Below are positions 1-7,775 of a DNA stretch of 10,538 bases, piece after piece. The notes beneath the pieces are model-generated. The model made no database searches. It saw nothing but the letters and a program-made list of their open reading frames with translations, and was not told the DNA's origin. The translations under genes and the position numbers were made by a program. Numbering within the stretch: the first letter of the stretch is position 1; each line of letters opens with the position of its first letter. Source of the stretch: Planctomycetota bacterium (GTDB lineage Bacteria > Planctomycetota > UBA8742 > JACQVU01); the NCBI GenBank assembly GCA_016209585.1, contig JACQVU010000515.1, positions 1 to 10,538 of the forward strand, in the 5' to 3' direction.

Positions 1-12
1 AGCATTATATCT

Positions 13-36
13 CTTGAGAGAGAGAGAGAATTCTCG
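13..36. repeat. GA-dinucleotide-rich stretch
   Basis: A short run of GA dinucleotides ends in GAATTC and is preceded by CTCT, so the ends can pair weakly. It is a simple low-complexity sequence and no function is evident. Confidence 0.5.
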
Positions 37-47
37 GATTTGTCGTA

Positions 48-70
48 ACTCCGCGGTTGACAGGGCGTTC
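48..70 (+). repeat. 23-bp direct repeat, left copy, flanking the tandem array
   Basis: This copy (core GGTTGACAGGGCGTT) matches 234-256 (core GGTTGACAAGGCGTT) at 20 of 23 positions. The two copies bracket the 42-bp array almost exactly, so the array may have inserted into or expanded within a larger repeat. Confidence 0.7.
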
Positions 71-72
71 CC

Positions 73-230
73 GTCGCTCACGCTCCGGGTTCCTGTTCGG
101 CGGCCCGTCGCCCCGTCGCTCACGCTCCGGGTTCCTGTTCGCCGGCCCGTCGCCCCGTCGCTCACGCTCCGGGTTCCTGTTCGGCGGCCCGTCGCCCCGT
201 CGCTCAAGTCCGGGTTCCTGTTCGGCGGCC
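73..230. repeat. 42-bp tandem repeat array (three full units and a partial fourth)
   Basis: Units start at 73, 115, 157 and 199, each beginning GTCGCTCACGCTCCGGGTTC. The first three are nearly identical; unit 2 differs by one base (GCCGGCC for GGCGGCC). The fourth is degenerate after GTCGCTCA and stops at 230. The period is divisible by three, so long open frames arise on both strands; on the minus strand each unit would encode a 14-residue arginine-rich repeat (NPERERRGDGPPNR). Low-complexity translation, no recognisable domain and no ribosome binding site argue that these frames are by-products of the repeat. It may be a dispersed minisatellite-type element. Confidence 0.85.
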
Positions 231-233
231 GCG

Positions 234-256
234 ACTCCACGGTTGACAAGGCGTTT
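234..256 (+). repeat. 23-bp direct repeat, right copy, flanking the tandem array
   Basis: Right partner of the repeat at 48-70, with three mismatches in 23 bases. It starts four bases after the degenerate fourth unit of the array ends. Confidence 0.7.
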
Positions 257-669
257 CATGTGGGCGTGGGTTGTACATCCCGTCGGCACAATCCGGTCGG
301 GCAAGAAGTAACCGTTCAGCCCGTTGAAGCGGCTATCGTTCACGGCCGCGAAAGCCGCTGAGGAACCCAGGAAACCAGGAAACGGCACAGACGAGTTCGC
401 CGTTCGCGGTTCTCGATTCGTGGCAACCGTGAACCAGAAACCTGGAACCACGAACCGTGGCGTTCCGTCGCTGGGCCGTTCATGGGTTCCTGGGTTCCGA
501 AGAGGCGTCATCGCCCGTGCATGGTCGCCGGGGGGCGGGTGAACGAGCGCCGCGAATCAAAGCGGTTCGCGTCAAACGCCGAAGACATGGGTGTTGATGA
601 CGCGGGCGGGGATCTTTCCCGCCCGGCGTCCGCTCCCGCGCTCTTCCTCTCCGGCTCCGCGTTCCCGGC
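257..669. other. Region without a recognisable gene upstream of ftsW
   Basis: About 410 bp with no convincing coding region. Short frames on both strands have no recognisable domain and lack ribosome binding sites. The stretch 360-490 is made of repeated phrases such as GAACC, GGAACC and GGTTCC on alternating strands, including AACCGTGAACC and GGAACCACGAACC, giving it the look of decayed short repeats. No clear -35/-10 promoter for ftsW can be picked out by eye in this GC-rich context. Confidence 0.5.
603..625 (+). promoter_or_regulatory. GC-rich hairpin in the ftsW leader
   Basis: CGGGCGGG at 603-610 pairs perfectly with CCCGCCCG at 618-625 across a 7-base loop, about 45 bp before the ftsW start. 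No T-tract follows, so it is a poor intrinsic terminator. It could be a leader structure or a dispersed repeat; the role is unknown. Confidence 0.4.
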
Positions 670-2160
670 ATGTGGCGCATTCACCCGCGAAACGGCCTGT
701 TGCTGGTCACGGTCTCCCTGGTGGCGCTGGGGACGGTGATGATCTTCTCAGCCTCGGCGATCTCGCTGGGCGTGACGGGAACGCACGATCCGGAGACCCT
801 GCTGTTGAAGCAACTGCAGTCCGTCGGTCTGGCGCTGCTGGCGCTGGTCGGCGCCTCGCTGCTGCCGTATCGCGCGCTGGAGCGGCACGCCCGCCCGATT
901 CTGGCCGGGGCCGTGGCGCTGCTCTGCCTGACGCTCATTCCGGGCGTGGGCGCCGAGGTCAACGGCGCGCGGCGCTGGCTGCGTTTCGGGGGGGGGTGGC
1001 AGGTGCAGCCTTCGGAGTTGGGAAAACTGGCGCTCTTGATCTTCCTCTCGGCGCACGCCGCGCGCGTCGGGCCGCGCATCGCCGACCCGCGGCGCGGGCT
1101 TCTGCCGGCGGTGGGCGCGACGCTGGCCGTGATCGCGCCGACGGCGCTGGCGCCCGACTTCGGCACTTCGGTGTTCATTCTGCTCGTCTCCTTCGTGGTG
1201 CTCTGGGTGGCCGGGCTTCGCGTGGGGCGGGCGTTGCCGTTCCTGCTGCTCGGCCTGATGCTCTTCTCGGCCGCCATGATCGCGGCCTTCCCCCACGTGT
1301 CCGAGCGGCTGGAGGTCTGGCTTCATCCCGAGGCGCACCGCGCCGGCAAGGCCTACCAGACCTGGCAGAGCATTCTGGCCATCGGATCGGGCGGCGCGGC
1401 CGGGAAGGGGCTGGGGCTTTCCACCGCCAAGCAGAACTTCCTGCCGGAGAAGACGACCGATTTCATCTACGCCATCATCGGCGAGGAACTGGGGCTGGCC
1501 GGCACGCTGGGCGTGCTGGCGCTCTTCGCGCTCTTCGCGGCCTTCGGGCTGCGGGTCTGCGCGCGGGTGAGGGATGAGTTCGGGTTTTTCCTGGCGCTGG
1601 GCATCGTGGTCTCCATCTGCCTCCAGGCCGCGGTGAACGTGGCCGTGGTGACCGGCACGTTGCCCAACAAGGGCATCGCGCTGCCGCTGCTCTCCTATTC
1701 CGGCTCGTCGCTGCTGTTCACCTGCCTGGCGGTGGGGTTGTTGATCAACATCGCGGGGACGATTCGGCACGGCCGGTTGACGGACCGTGAACTGGCCGCG
1801 GCGATGCGCGCGGAGAGTCCCTTCATCGACGACGGTTCGCCCGTGCCCGCCGCCGTGGCGGCGGTGGACGGCGCGCCGGCGTCGTCGCGGCTGGCGCGGC
1901 TGAAGCGCCGGTTGCGCGCGGTTTTCGCGACGGTTGGGCGGGCGATTCGGCCGGCCAGCGTTCTGTCGGGCGTCCGGCGCCGGGCGGCGGTGGGCCGCGC
2001 GCTGGCGGCGTCGGCGCTGGCCTGGGCGCGTTCGCGGCTCGCACGGTGGCGCGGCCGGGCCGGGAGCGCCTCGGCCGTGGTGGCCGGAGCGGACTCGCCA
2101 TTCATCGAGGTGGAAATGGAAACGCCCCGCCCGGCGGAGGCGGCCGGATCGGGCGCGTGA
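670..2160 (+). CDS. ftsW: FtsW, septal peptidoglycan glycosyltransferase (SEDS family)
   Basis: Polytopic inner-membrane SEDS protein that polymerises lipid II into glycan strands at the division septum, normally with a class B penicillin-binding protein. Many hydrophobic segments fill residues 8-365. QPSELGK is at 113-119. PEKTTDFIYAIIGEELG (259-275) contains the expected catalytic Asp (D264). TGTLPNKGIALPLLSYSGSS (328-347) matches the FtsW/RodA/SpoVE signature, with Ser where LLSYGGSS is usual. PNKGIALP favours FtsW over RodA. The MWRIHPRNGLLL start fits the family, but no clear Shine-Dalgarno precedes it. An unusual tail of about 125 residues (371-496) is Ala/Arg-rich and basic and carries AESPFID (381-387) and ADSPFIE (474-480) at its ends. 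murG follows after 35 bp, as in dcw clusters. Confidence 0.95.
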   Translation: MWRIHPRNGLLLVTVSLVALGTVMIFSASAISLGVTGTHDPETLLLKQLQSVGLALLALVGASLLPYRALERHARPILAGAVALLCLTLIPGVGAEVNGARRWLRFGGGWQVQPSELGKLALLIFLSAHAARVGPRIADPRRGLLPAVGATLAVIAPTALAPDFGTSVFILLVSFVVLWVAGLRVGRALPFLLLGLMLFSAAMIAAFPHVSERLEVWLHPEAHRAGKAYQTWQSILAIGSGGAAGKGLGLSTAKQNFLPEKTTDFIYAIIGEELGLAGTLGVLALFALFAAFGLRVCARVRDEFGFFLALGIVVSICLQAAVNVAVVTGTLPNKGIALPLLSYSGSSLLFTCLAVGLLINIAGTIRHGRLTDRELAAAMRAESPFIDDGSPVPAAVAAVDGAPASSRLARLKRRLRAVFATVGRAIRPASVLSGVRRRAAVGRALAASALAWARSRLARWRGRAGSASAVVAGADSPFIEVEMETPRPAEAAGSGA

Positions 2161-2165
2161 CGTGA

Positions 2166-2180
2166 CCTGACCTGACCTGA
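2166..2180 (+). repeat. CCTGA pentamer repeated three times
   Basis: Three consecutive CCTGA units lie in the 35-bp ftsW-murG gap, just before the murG ribosome binding site. Slipped-strand change here would alter intergenic spacing only. Confidence 0.6.
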
Positions 2181-2184
2181 TGAC

Positions 2185-2191
2185 GGGAGGA
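2185..2191 (+). promoter_or_regulatory. murG ribosome binding site
   Basis: GGGAGGA ends four bases before the ATG at 2196. It is a strong Shine-Dalgarno sequence and fixes the murG start. Confidence 0.8.
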
Positions 2192-2195
2192 CGCC

Positions 2196-3317
2196 ATGCA
2201 AGTGGTATTCGCGGGCGGAGGTTCGGGCGGGCACCTGGCGCCGGGGATCGCGGTGGCGAAGGCGCTGGCCGCCCGGCGCGCCGACGTGGAAATGCTGTTC
2301 CTCACCAGCGAGCGTCCGCTGGACGCGCAAATGCTGGACAAGGCCGACTTCGCCCACGCGGCGCTCCCGGCGGAGCCGTGGGAAAGCGGGAAGATGTTCT
2401 CGTTCGCATGGAGTTCCTCCCGCGCCTACGCCAGGGCCCTGTGGCGCTTCTCGCGCCACCGGCCCGCCCTGGTGGTGGGGCTGGGGGGCTTCGCGTCGGT
2501 CTTCCCCTGCCTCGCGGCCCGCGCGGCCGGCGTGCCGCTCGTGCTGCTGGAACAGAACACGGTGCCGGGCCGGGCCAACGCCTTCCTGGCCTCGCGCGCC
2601 GCGGCGGTGCTGGCGGGGTTCGAGGAGGCGCGCGGCAAGTTTCCGCCCCAGGTGCGCGTGGTGGTGACGGGCAACCCCGTGCTGCCGGGAATCAATCACG
2701 CCATGCCGCTGGCCGGGCTGACCCACTTCACGCTGGCCGTGGACCGGCGCACGCTGCTGGTGCTGGGGGGATCCCAGGGCGCGCACGGGCTGAACGCCAA
2801 GGTGATTGAGAACGCCGGCGTCATCGGCCGGGCCGGGTCGCGCGTGCAGGTCATCCACCAGACGGGCGAGGCCGACGCCGACGCCGTCCGCGCCGCGTGG
2901 GCCGCGGCCGGGGTGCGGGCCGTGGTGCTGCCGTTCATCGACCGGATGGACTTGGCCTACGCCGCGGCCGACTTCGCCATCTGCCGCGCCGGCGCCATGA
3001 CGCTGGCTGAACTGGCCGAGGTGGGCCTGCCCGCCATGCTCGTGCCGCTGCCCACGGCGGCGGGGGATCACCAGACGCGGAACGCCGCGGCCTACGCCGA
3101 CGCGGGCGCGGCGCTGATGATCAGCCAGGAGCGGTTCAGCGCGGCGACGATGCGGCATATTGTAGACCTGATGCTGAACGGCCACCTGACGCTGAACGAG
3201 ATCACCGCCCGCCTCGCGCGCCGGCGGAGCCGGAACGCGGTAGAGGCCATTCTGCGGGAGATCGAACCCTACCTGGCCGCGAAGGACGCCTCAGAGCGCG
3301 CGTGCCAAGCCTGCTGA
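2196..3317 (+). CDS. murG: MurG, undecaprenyl-PP-MurNAc-pentapeptide N-acetylglucosaminyltransferase
   Basis: Membrane-associated GT-B glycosyltransferase that transfers GlcNAc from UDP-GlcNAc to lipid I, giving lipid II, the substrate polymerised by FtsW. Glycine loop 1 is GGGSGGHLAPG (7-17), loop 2 GLGGFAS (95-101), and loop 3 GGSQGAHGLN (191-200) opens the C-terminal Rossmann half. LEQNTVPGRANAFL (118-131) and the donor-site region RAGAMTLAELAEVGLPA (264-280) followed by PLPTAAGDHQTRNA (285-298) are well conserved. Cys replaces the usual Ser before RAGA. At 373 residues it has normal length, and it starts directly at the first glycine loop. It probably shares a transcript with ftsW. murC is not downstream; the next gene is convergent. 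Confidence 0.96.
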   Translation: MQVVFAGGGSGGHLAPGIAVAKALAARRADVEMLFLTSERPLDAQMLDKADFAHAALPAEPWESGKMFSFAWSSSRAYARALWRFSRHRPALVVGLGGFASVFPCLAARAAGVPLVLLEQNTVPGRANAFLASRAAAVLAGFEEARGKFPPQVRVVVTGNPVLPGINHAMPLAGLTHFTLAVDRRTLLVLGGSQGAHGLNAKVIENAGVIGRAGSRVQVIHQTGEADADAVRAAWAAAGVRAVVLPFIDRMDLAYAAADFAICRAGAMTLAELAEVGLPAMLVPLPTAAGDHQTRNAAAYADAGAALMISQERFSAATMRHIVDLMLNGHLTLNEITARLARRRSRNAVEAILREIEPYLAAKDASERACQAC

Positions 3318-3417
3318 CGAAGGCCGGCCTGGCCTCTCGCCCGTTCCGTTCCGGCGGCACGGCGGGCGGACGGCGTAGACCGGCCGCCGCCCCGCGCGGG
3401 AGTGGCGGCGCGAACGT

Positions 3418-3443
3418 GGAGCAGCGATAGCAAGCGCTGCTCC
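3418..3443. repeat. Perfect 9-bp-stem palindrome in the murG/res convergent spacer (possible terminator)
   Basis: GGAGCAGCG (3418-3426) and CGCTGCTCC (3435-3443) are perfect inverted copies around an 8-base loop. On the plus strand CGCGTTTTCT follows, so it could end the ftsW-murG transcript, although the T-run is short and offset by four bases. It may equally be a dispersed palindromic repeat. Confidence 0.5.
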
Positions 3444-3468
3444 CGCGTTTTCTCCGCCGGCGTCGAAC

Positions 3469-6315
3469 TCACCCGCCGGCCCGCGCCGGCGACAGAATGT
3501 CAATGATCTCCTTGGGCCGAAAGGCGACTTCATAACGCCACCGGCCGAAGCCGCCGTTCTCGTTCACGGCGCGCGCCCAGAGTTCCGCGGCCGCGCGCTT
3601 GGCGCGGAATTCGGCGGAATCCTGCCCCTTGGTTTCCATGATGAGCATGGCGCCGCTCTTCATCCGAATGAGGAAGTCGGGGCGGTACTTTCGCACGACG
3701 CCTTCGAACACGTACTGAATCTCGAACCCCAGGTGGTCGTTCTTCGCCCACGCGGCGACGCCCTCGTGGCGGTCGATCTGGAATTCGTCCGCCGACTCCC
3801 ACCCGCCGTCGCAGACGCAGAAGTTCACGTGGCTGTGCCTGGTGGGGTGGCACGGCCGCGACGTGCTCCACGGAATCATCTGGTGCGTCGAGCGAACCGG
3901 ATGATATTCGTCGAACTCGGGCTCGACCAGATCGGCGCTGTCGCGGGCCAAGGCGTCGACGAGGTGATTGGCGATCTTGGGCGTGTTGCCCGCGAGCACC
4001 AGCATTCGCCGCGAGTCGTTTTTCATGAAGAGACGCGGGAAGACCGCCAACCGGTCCGAGCGCAGGAACTCCTCCACCAACGGCACGAGCCGGCCGAGCG
4101 CCGCCATGCCGGCGCGGTGCAGGCCGAGACCGGGATTTTCGTAGATCATCTGCGCGACCTCGAACACCACCGCCTGCGCGCGAACGGCGTTCGCGGCGCG
4201 GTCGAGGTTGATTTCGGAAATCTTGCTGGCGTCGGGCTTCCCGTCGACCACCGGCGCCAACTCCGCGATGGTCGGGCAGTCGGCGGCATCCAGTTCCAAC
4301 ACGCTCACGCGGACCAGATCAAGGGCCAGCGACTCGCGCACCTGAACGTGGACGCGAACCACGTTCGGCCACGAAATCGCGAACTCCGCCTTCGCCGGGT
4401 CGGGTTCAATGGCCGTCTTCGGCGGCTCCGGCTTCGGCGCCGCGCCTTCGCCTCCCTCGTGGGGAAGGAATGAGAAGGGCACGCCGAAGACGTTGACGTA
4501 CTCCGGCTCGAACATCTCCACCGCCGCCCCCGTCCGTGGATCGATTTGCTTCTTCGTCTCGTATACCACGCGCCGAAGGCCGCGGCCGATCACCTGCTCG
4601 CAGAGCAATTGGCTCGAAAACGCCCTCAGCCCCATGATGTGGGTCACGGTCTTGGCGTCCCATCCTTCGCTCAGCATTCCCACGGAGATCACGCACTGCA
4701 CCTGCCCGCCCGGCTGACCGGCGCGGCCCACGGTGTCGACCATGCGGCGCAGCGCCTCTTCACGCTGGGTTTTGGTCAGCTTCCGTTCGACGCCGGAATC
4801 ATCGGCATCAGATTCAATCGCGCGATCGTCTTCTTCCGGCGCCTCCGGTTCATCTCGCGCTTCCGCCTGCTTGAGCACTTTCGTGTCGATGTGCAGCACG
4901 TTCGCGGGGTCGAAAAGCCCGTCGCTGAACAACTGCCGCAGCAGCCCGGGGTTTCGTTCGAACATCAGGCGCACGCGCGCCGCGGTTTCCGTGCGATTGC
5001 ACACGGTGATCATGACGGGAGGCGTGGGGCTGCCGTTTTCCCGCCACATCCGCTCGTGCTCCCGCCAGTCGTGTCCCAGGAGGCAGTAGGCGCTGATCAC
5101 CAGGCCGGGGAGCGGCTCTTCCGGTTCGGCGCGCTTGTTCAGGTCGTCGTGAACCTCGTCGTCGTTGTACAGGTGGTAGAGCCGGGACTTCAACGTCTTC
5201 GCGTCGGGCAGGACGTCGTCGCGGATGACCACGCGCGGGGTTTTCACCAAGCCCGACTCAATGGCGTCATTCAGGCCGAAGTCGCTCACGATCCACTGGA
5301 ACAGCGCCTCTTCGCTGCTCCGTTTGCCCGACGGGACGAACGGCGTCGCCGTGAAATCAAGGCACTTCAGCACGCCGCGCGTGGCGTGGACGCGGTCCAG
5401 CCCGCCGATCCACTTCGTGGCGTCTTCTATCTCTTCGCGGGAGACGCCCGCCCGTTCGGCGCTCGCCGTCACTCGCCAGGCGTGGTGCGCTTCGTCGTTC
5501 ACCACCAGAATGTCCCTCTCTCCGGCCAGGTCCCGCAAAACGTGGCGAGTGTACGCCTCGTCGCTGAGCGCGCCGCGCTTGTCCACGCTTTTGCGCTTCG
5601 CGACTTTCTCTTCGCTCTGCCAGCCGAGGCGGTGCCAGTTGCACACCCGCACCCTGCCGCGGCGAAGCCGGTCGATGAGATCTCCGGGCACGATGCGAAA
5701 CGCCTTGTAGTAGTTGCCCGGGTTCCGGGGGTCAAGCACCGCAAGCCTCGTCTTCACGGTGAGGCCGGGCGCTATGACCAGCACGTTTTTCGAGAATCCG
5801 GCGCGATCCGGGTGCGTTACTTTGTTCAGTATCTGCCACGCGATGGCCATCGCCATCACCAGCGTCTTGCCCGATCCGGTGGCCATCTTGCAGCACCACC
5901 GGGGAAACGGCCCGCCGTCGGATGGAACGTCGATCTCCCGCCGATCCGCCTCCGGCCCTTCCGTCAGCCAGATCAGGGTTTCAATGGCCTCCAGTTGGCA
6001 GAAGAAGAAGCGGCGGTCCTGGTGGTCCTCCGGGTCGCGCCAGTATTCCAGCAGGCGGCGCGTGACGCTTGAAAGCGGCCCGGGATATCCGGCATCGCGC
6101 CACGCCTTCACCAGCGGCCGGATGCGGTTCACCAGGGGGATCGGCACGAAGATGCCCGGGTCGTCGTGTGCGCGCGCGTTGGGCGTGGCGATGATGTACC
6201 CGGCCTGGCGTCGGCCCTCTTTCAGGGAGAACGACAGCCGCGCGCGGTCGTACTCCCAATGAAGCGCCGGTTCCTGATACGGCGAATTGATGATGAGACG
6301 GTCGATGGTGCGCAT
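3469..6315 (-). CDS. res: Type III-like restriction enzyme Res subunit (superfamily 2 helicase plus PD-(D/E)XK nuclease)
   Basis: ATP-dependent DNA translocase with a nuclease domain, expected to cut unmodified DNA with the methyltransferase encoded upstream. Helicase motifs in order: Walker A ATGSGKT (145-151), DEAH (274-277), FTATPF motif III (321-326), SEGWDAKTVTHI (549-560) and motif VI QVIGRGLRR (574-582). An acidic linker lies at 488-510. The C-terminus has YRPDFLIRM (877-885) and METKG (893-897), the D...ExK core of a PD-(D/E)XK nuclease. The 948-residue length is usual for Res, and both active sites look intact. From memory, the opening (IDRLIINSPYQEPALHWEYDR) and overall layout resemble the BPTD_3080 family of restriction endonucleases. 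The ATG at 6315 matches that family's N-terminus but lacks a clear Shine-Dalgarno; it lies 11 bp after the PIN gene, suggesting co-transcription and coupled translation. Confidence 0.92.
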   Translation of the reverse strand: MRTIDRLIINSPYQEPALHWEYDRARLSFSLKEGRRQAGYIIATPNARAHDDPGIFVPIPLVNRIRPLVKAWRDAGYPGPLSSVTRRLLEYWRDPEDHQDRRFFFCQLEAIETLIWLTEGPEADRREIDVPSDGGPFPRWCCKMATGSGKTLVMAMAIAWQILNKVTHPDRAGFSKNVLVIAPGLTVKTRLAVLDPRNPGNYYKAFRIVPGDLIDRLRRGRVRVCNWHRLGWQSEEKVAKRKSVDKRGALSDEAYTRHVLRDLAGERDILVVNDEAHHAWRVTASAERAGVSREEIEDATKWIGGLDRVHATRGVLKCLDFTATPFVPSGKRSSEEALFQWIVSDFGLNDAIESGLVKTPRVVIRDDVLPDAKTLKSRLYHLYNDDEVHDDLNKRAEPEEPLPGLVISAYCLLGHDWREHERMWRENGSPTPPVMITVCNRTETAARVRLMFERNPGLLRQLFSDGLFDPANVLHIDTKVLKQAEARDEPEAPEEDDRAIESDADDSGVERKLTKTQREEALRRMVDTVGRAGQPGGQVQCVISVGMLSEGWDAKTVTHIMGLRAFSSQLLCEQVIGRGLRRVVYETKKQIDPRTGAAVEMFEPEYVNVFGVPFSFLPHEGGEGAAPKPEPPKTAIEPDPAKAEFAISWPNVVRVHVQVRESLALDLVRVSVLELDAADCPTIAELAPVVDGKPDASKISEINLDRAANAVRAQAVVFEVAQMIYENPGLGLHRAGMAALGRLVPLVEEFLRSDRLAVFPRLFMKNDSRRMLVLAGNTPKIANHLVDALARDSADLVEPEFDEYHPVRSTHQMIPWSTSRPCHPTRHSHVNFCVCDGGWESADEFQIDRHEGVAAWAKNDHLGFEIQYVFEGVVRKYRPDFLIRMKSGAMLIMETKGQDSAEFRAKRAAAELWARAVNENGGFGRWRYEVAFRPKEIIDILSPARAGG

Positions 6316-6326
6316 GCGGCACGCGG

Positions 6327-6755
6327 TCAGGTGGGGAGCAGCCTCTTCATCAGAATCGTGAATCCTTCCTGCTCGAAGTGGTGGTCGCTGGTCAGCGCCT
6401 CCTTGATCTGGCGATCATTCATGGCGATCATCAGCGAGCAATCGGTAAGGCTATATCCTTTGTCTCCGCGGTGAGCATAGAGATCAAGCGCCCGATTGAA
6501 GGACTCCCGGGACTGGGCGATGACCTCGACGTTCGCGTCCTTTTGCAAGGCGCGCACTGCTTCGACCGCCTGTGCGCGAATCGCCGAGCCGTATTGGGCG
6601 AAATAGGTAAGAAACTCCGCCAAAACCTCATCGGTGGTGAGGAGGCGAACCTCCCGCCCCAGGACCGAACGCCCGTCAGCCGCCGCTTTGGCCCAATCAT
6701 CCCGCGGATTGAGACGAGCGACCCAGTACGAGGTATCCGCGAAGACGAATTTCAT
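6327..6755 (-). CDS. PIN-domain ribonuclease, VapC-toxin-like
   Basis: A 142-residue single-domain PIN protein, likely a Mg2+-dependent ribonuclease. The acidic residues expected of the fold are visible: D7 in FADTSYW, E43/E47 in TTDEVLAEF, D105 in SLTDCSLMIAM and D124 in TSDHHFEQEGF, so it is predicted active. Length and layout suit a VapC-type toxin. Its ATG overlaps the TGA of the upstream gene as ATGA, with AAGGA directly before it, which is typical of translationally coupled toxin-antitoxin genes. It is unusual in sitting inside a mod/res operon. RNA target and toxicity cannot be read from sequence; a non-toxin PIN effector of the restriction system is the alternative. Confidence 0.88.
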   Translation of the reverse strand: MKFVFADTSYWVARLNPRDDWAKAAADGRSVLGREVRLLTTDEVLAEFLTYFAQYGSAIRAQAVEAVRALQKDANVEVIAQSRESFNRALDLYAHRGDKGYSLTDCSLMIAMNDRQIKEALTSDHHFEQEGFTILMKRLLPT

Positions 6756-7771
6756 TCCTTCGGCGGCCCGTAGATATACTTGTCAAGATGCTCCGACCCA
6801 TCTGATGGAACTTTCTCCCATTCCTCCATCGGAACTTTTGCCGAGAAAGCCGCCAGCACGTCCTCAATGGGCGGCGCCGTGTCGTCGTACTTCGGCCCTT
6901 CCGGGGAGACGAATTCCAGCAGGTCGATCTTCTTGATGCGCAACGGCGCGCCGTCAGGGGAACGCTCGCCGGTGCCGCGCACCCGCACGCGGACGGTTCG
7001 ATGCTCCTTGAGTGCGGTAGTGACCTTGTCCTCTTGCTCCGGGTCGAAATCGGCGAGGACCGTTGTTTTCTCCTTGACGCGAATCTCAAAGCGCCTCTGC
7101 CGAACGTTTGCTTCCTCGATCTCCCCTTGAACCTCGATGGTGCTCTCGTGCGGCGCCTCACGGTATGTCGCGAGGCGCTCCCTGGTGGCCGACGTCACCC
7201 TCGCCACGGCACGGGGGAACCGCGGTGCGGCAGCGGGCTCGCGCGGCGTCGTCCCCGGACGGTGGTGCGGGTGAATGCCGATGGACTCGCCTTCCCGGAG
7301 CGTCTCGCCGCACTTCGTGTATTCCGCCAGAACCTCCTTTGGCAGACGATTGGGGAGCGCCTCACCCTTCTCATTGGCGGCGAAGACCTCGTACGCGAGT
7401 TCGATCGCTTCCTCCTCCGTCGTTCCCTTGTCGAACAAATCGCCGTTCGGGGCGTCCCGAACCAGTGCCTGCACCGGAACCCCCGTGCTTCCCTCTTTCA
7501 GGGTCACGAAGCGGAGGCGAATCCTCTCCTCGAACCCCGCCGGGAGGTTTTTCCTATCGGGGTTCGCCCGTTTCCAGAGTGCCTTCGCCGTTTCAACGAT
7601 CATCTTCTTGAACTGAATGAGCTCGGGAAGGACGTCGAAATCCAGCGCGTGGTCCTGGAACCGTTCGCCCTCGAACCGGAGTTCGACGACCTCGGCCCAC
7701 CGTGTATCCTTCGCTCGCGCTTCTCCGCCCTTCGCAGCCGGGGTTTCCGTCGGGTTGTTGCCCTCCGCCAT
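6752..7771 (-). CDS. Unknown 339-residue protein, candidate antitoxin or partner of the PIN protein
   Basis: I do not recognise a named family. Three parts can be seen from the ATG at 7771: a charged N-terminus; a conserved-looking helical/beta region at about 22-115 (LRFEGERFQDHALDFDVLPE, later RLRFVTLKEGSTGVPV); a Pro/Arg/Ala-rich linker near 165-190; then a probable beta-rich domain (IEVQGEIEEA to LRIKKIDLLEFV). The tail, with EEWEKVPSDGSEHLDKYIYG, resembles the LP.DLS...DHYLYG endings I recall from proteins encoded before PIN toxins. The 4-bp ATGA overlap with the PIN gene supports partnership. At 339 residues it is far longer than usual VapB antitoxins. An upstream in-frame GTG at 7861 would add 30 residues, but the Shine-Dalgarno favours 7771. 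Confidence 0.8.
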   Translation of the reverse strand: MAEGNNPTETPAAKGGEARAKDTRWAEVVELRFEGERFQDHALDFDVLPELIQFKKMIVETAKALWKRANPDRKNLPAGFEERIRLRFVTLKEGSTGVPVQALVRDAPNGDLFDKGTTEEEAIELAYEVFAANEKGEALPNRLPKEVLAEYTKCGETLREGESIGIHPHHRPGTTPREPAAAPRFPRAVARVTSATRERLATYREAPHESTIEVQGEIEEANVRQRRFEIRVKEKTTVLADFDPEQEDKVTTALKEHRTVRVRVRGTGERSPDGAPLRIKKIDLLEFVSPEGPKYDDTAPPIEDVLAAFSAKVPMEEWEKVPSDGSEHLDKYIYGPPKE

Positions 7772-7775
7772 CTCG

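Noticed and set aside
73..230. CRISPR array
   Set aside because: The units are directly contiguous 42-bp repeats with no variable spacers, and no cas genes are present.
5..511. 168-residue minus-strand frame with Arg-rich 14-residue repeats
   Set aside because: Its composition comes directly from the 42-bp tandem array and the GAACC-type repeats; no domain or ribosome binding site is visible.
591..1577. 328-residue plus-strand frame overlapping ftsW
   Set aside because: It is in another frame of ftsW with Ala/Gly/Arg-dominated composition; ftsW shows the family signature.
1695..3185. Long 496-residue minus-strand frame across ftsW and murG
   Set aside because: It is antisense to two well-supported genes and is low complexity (His/Arg/Gly-rich), as expected for a shadow frame in GC-rich coding DNA.
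4546..6072. 508-residue plus-strand frame
   Set aside because: It is antisense to res, which has all helicase and nuclease motifs; no recognisable family in the plus-strand translation.
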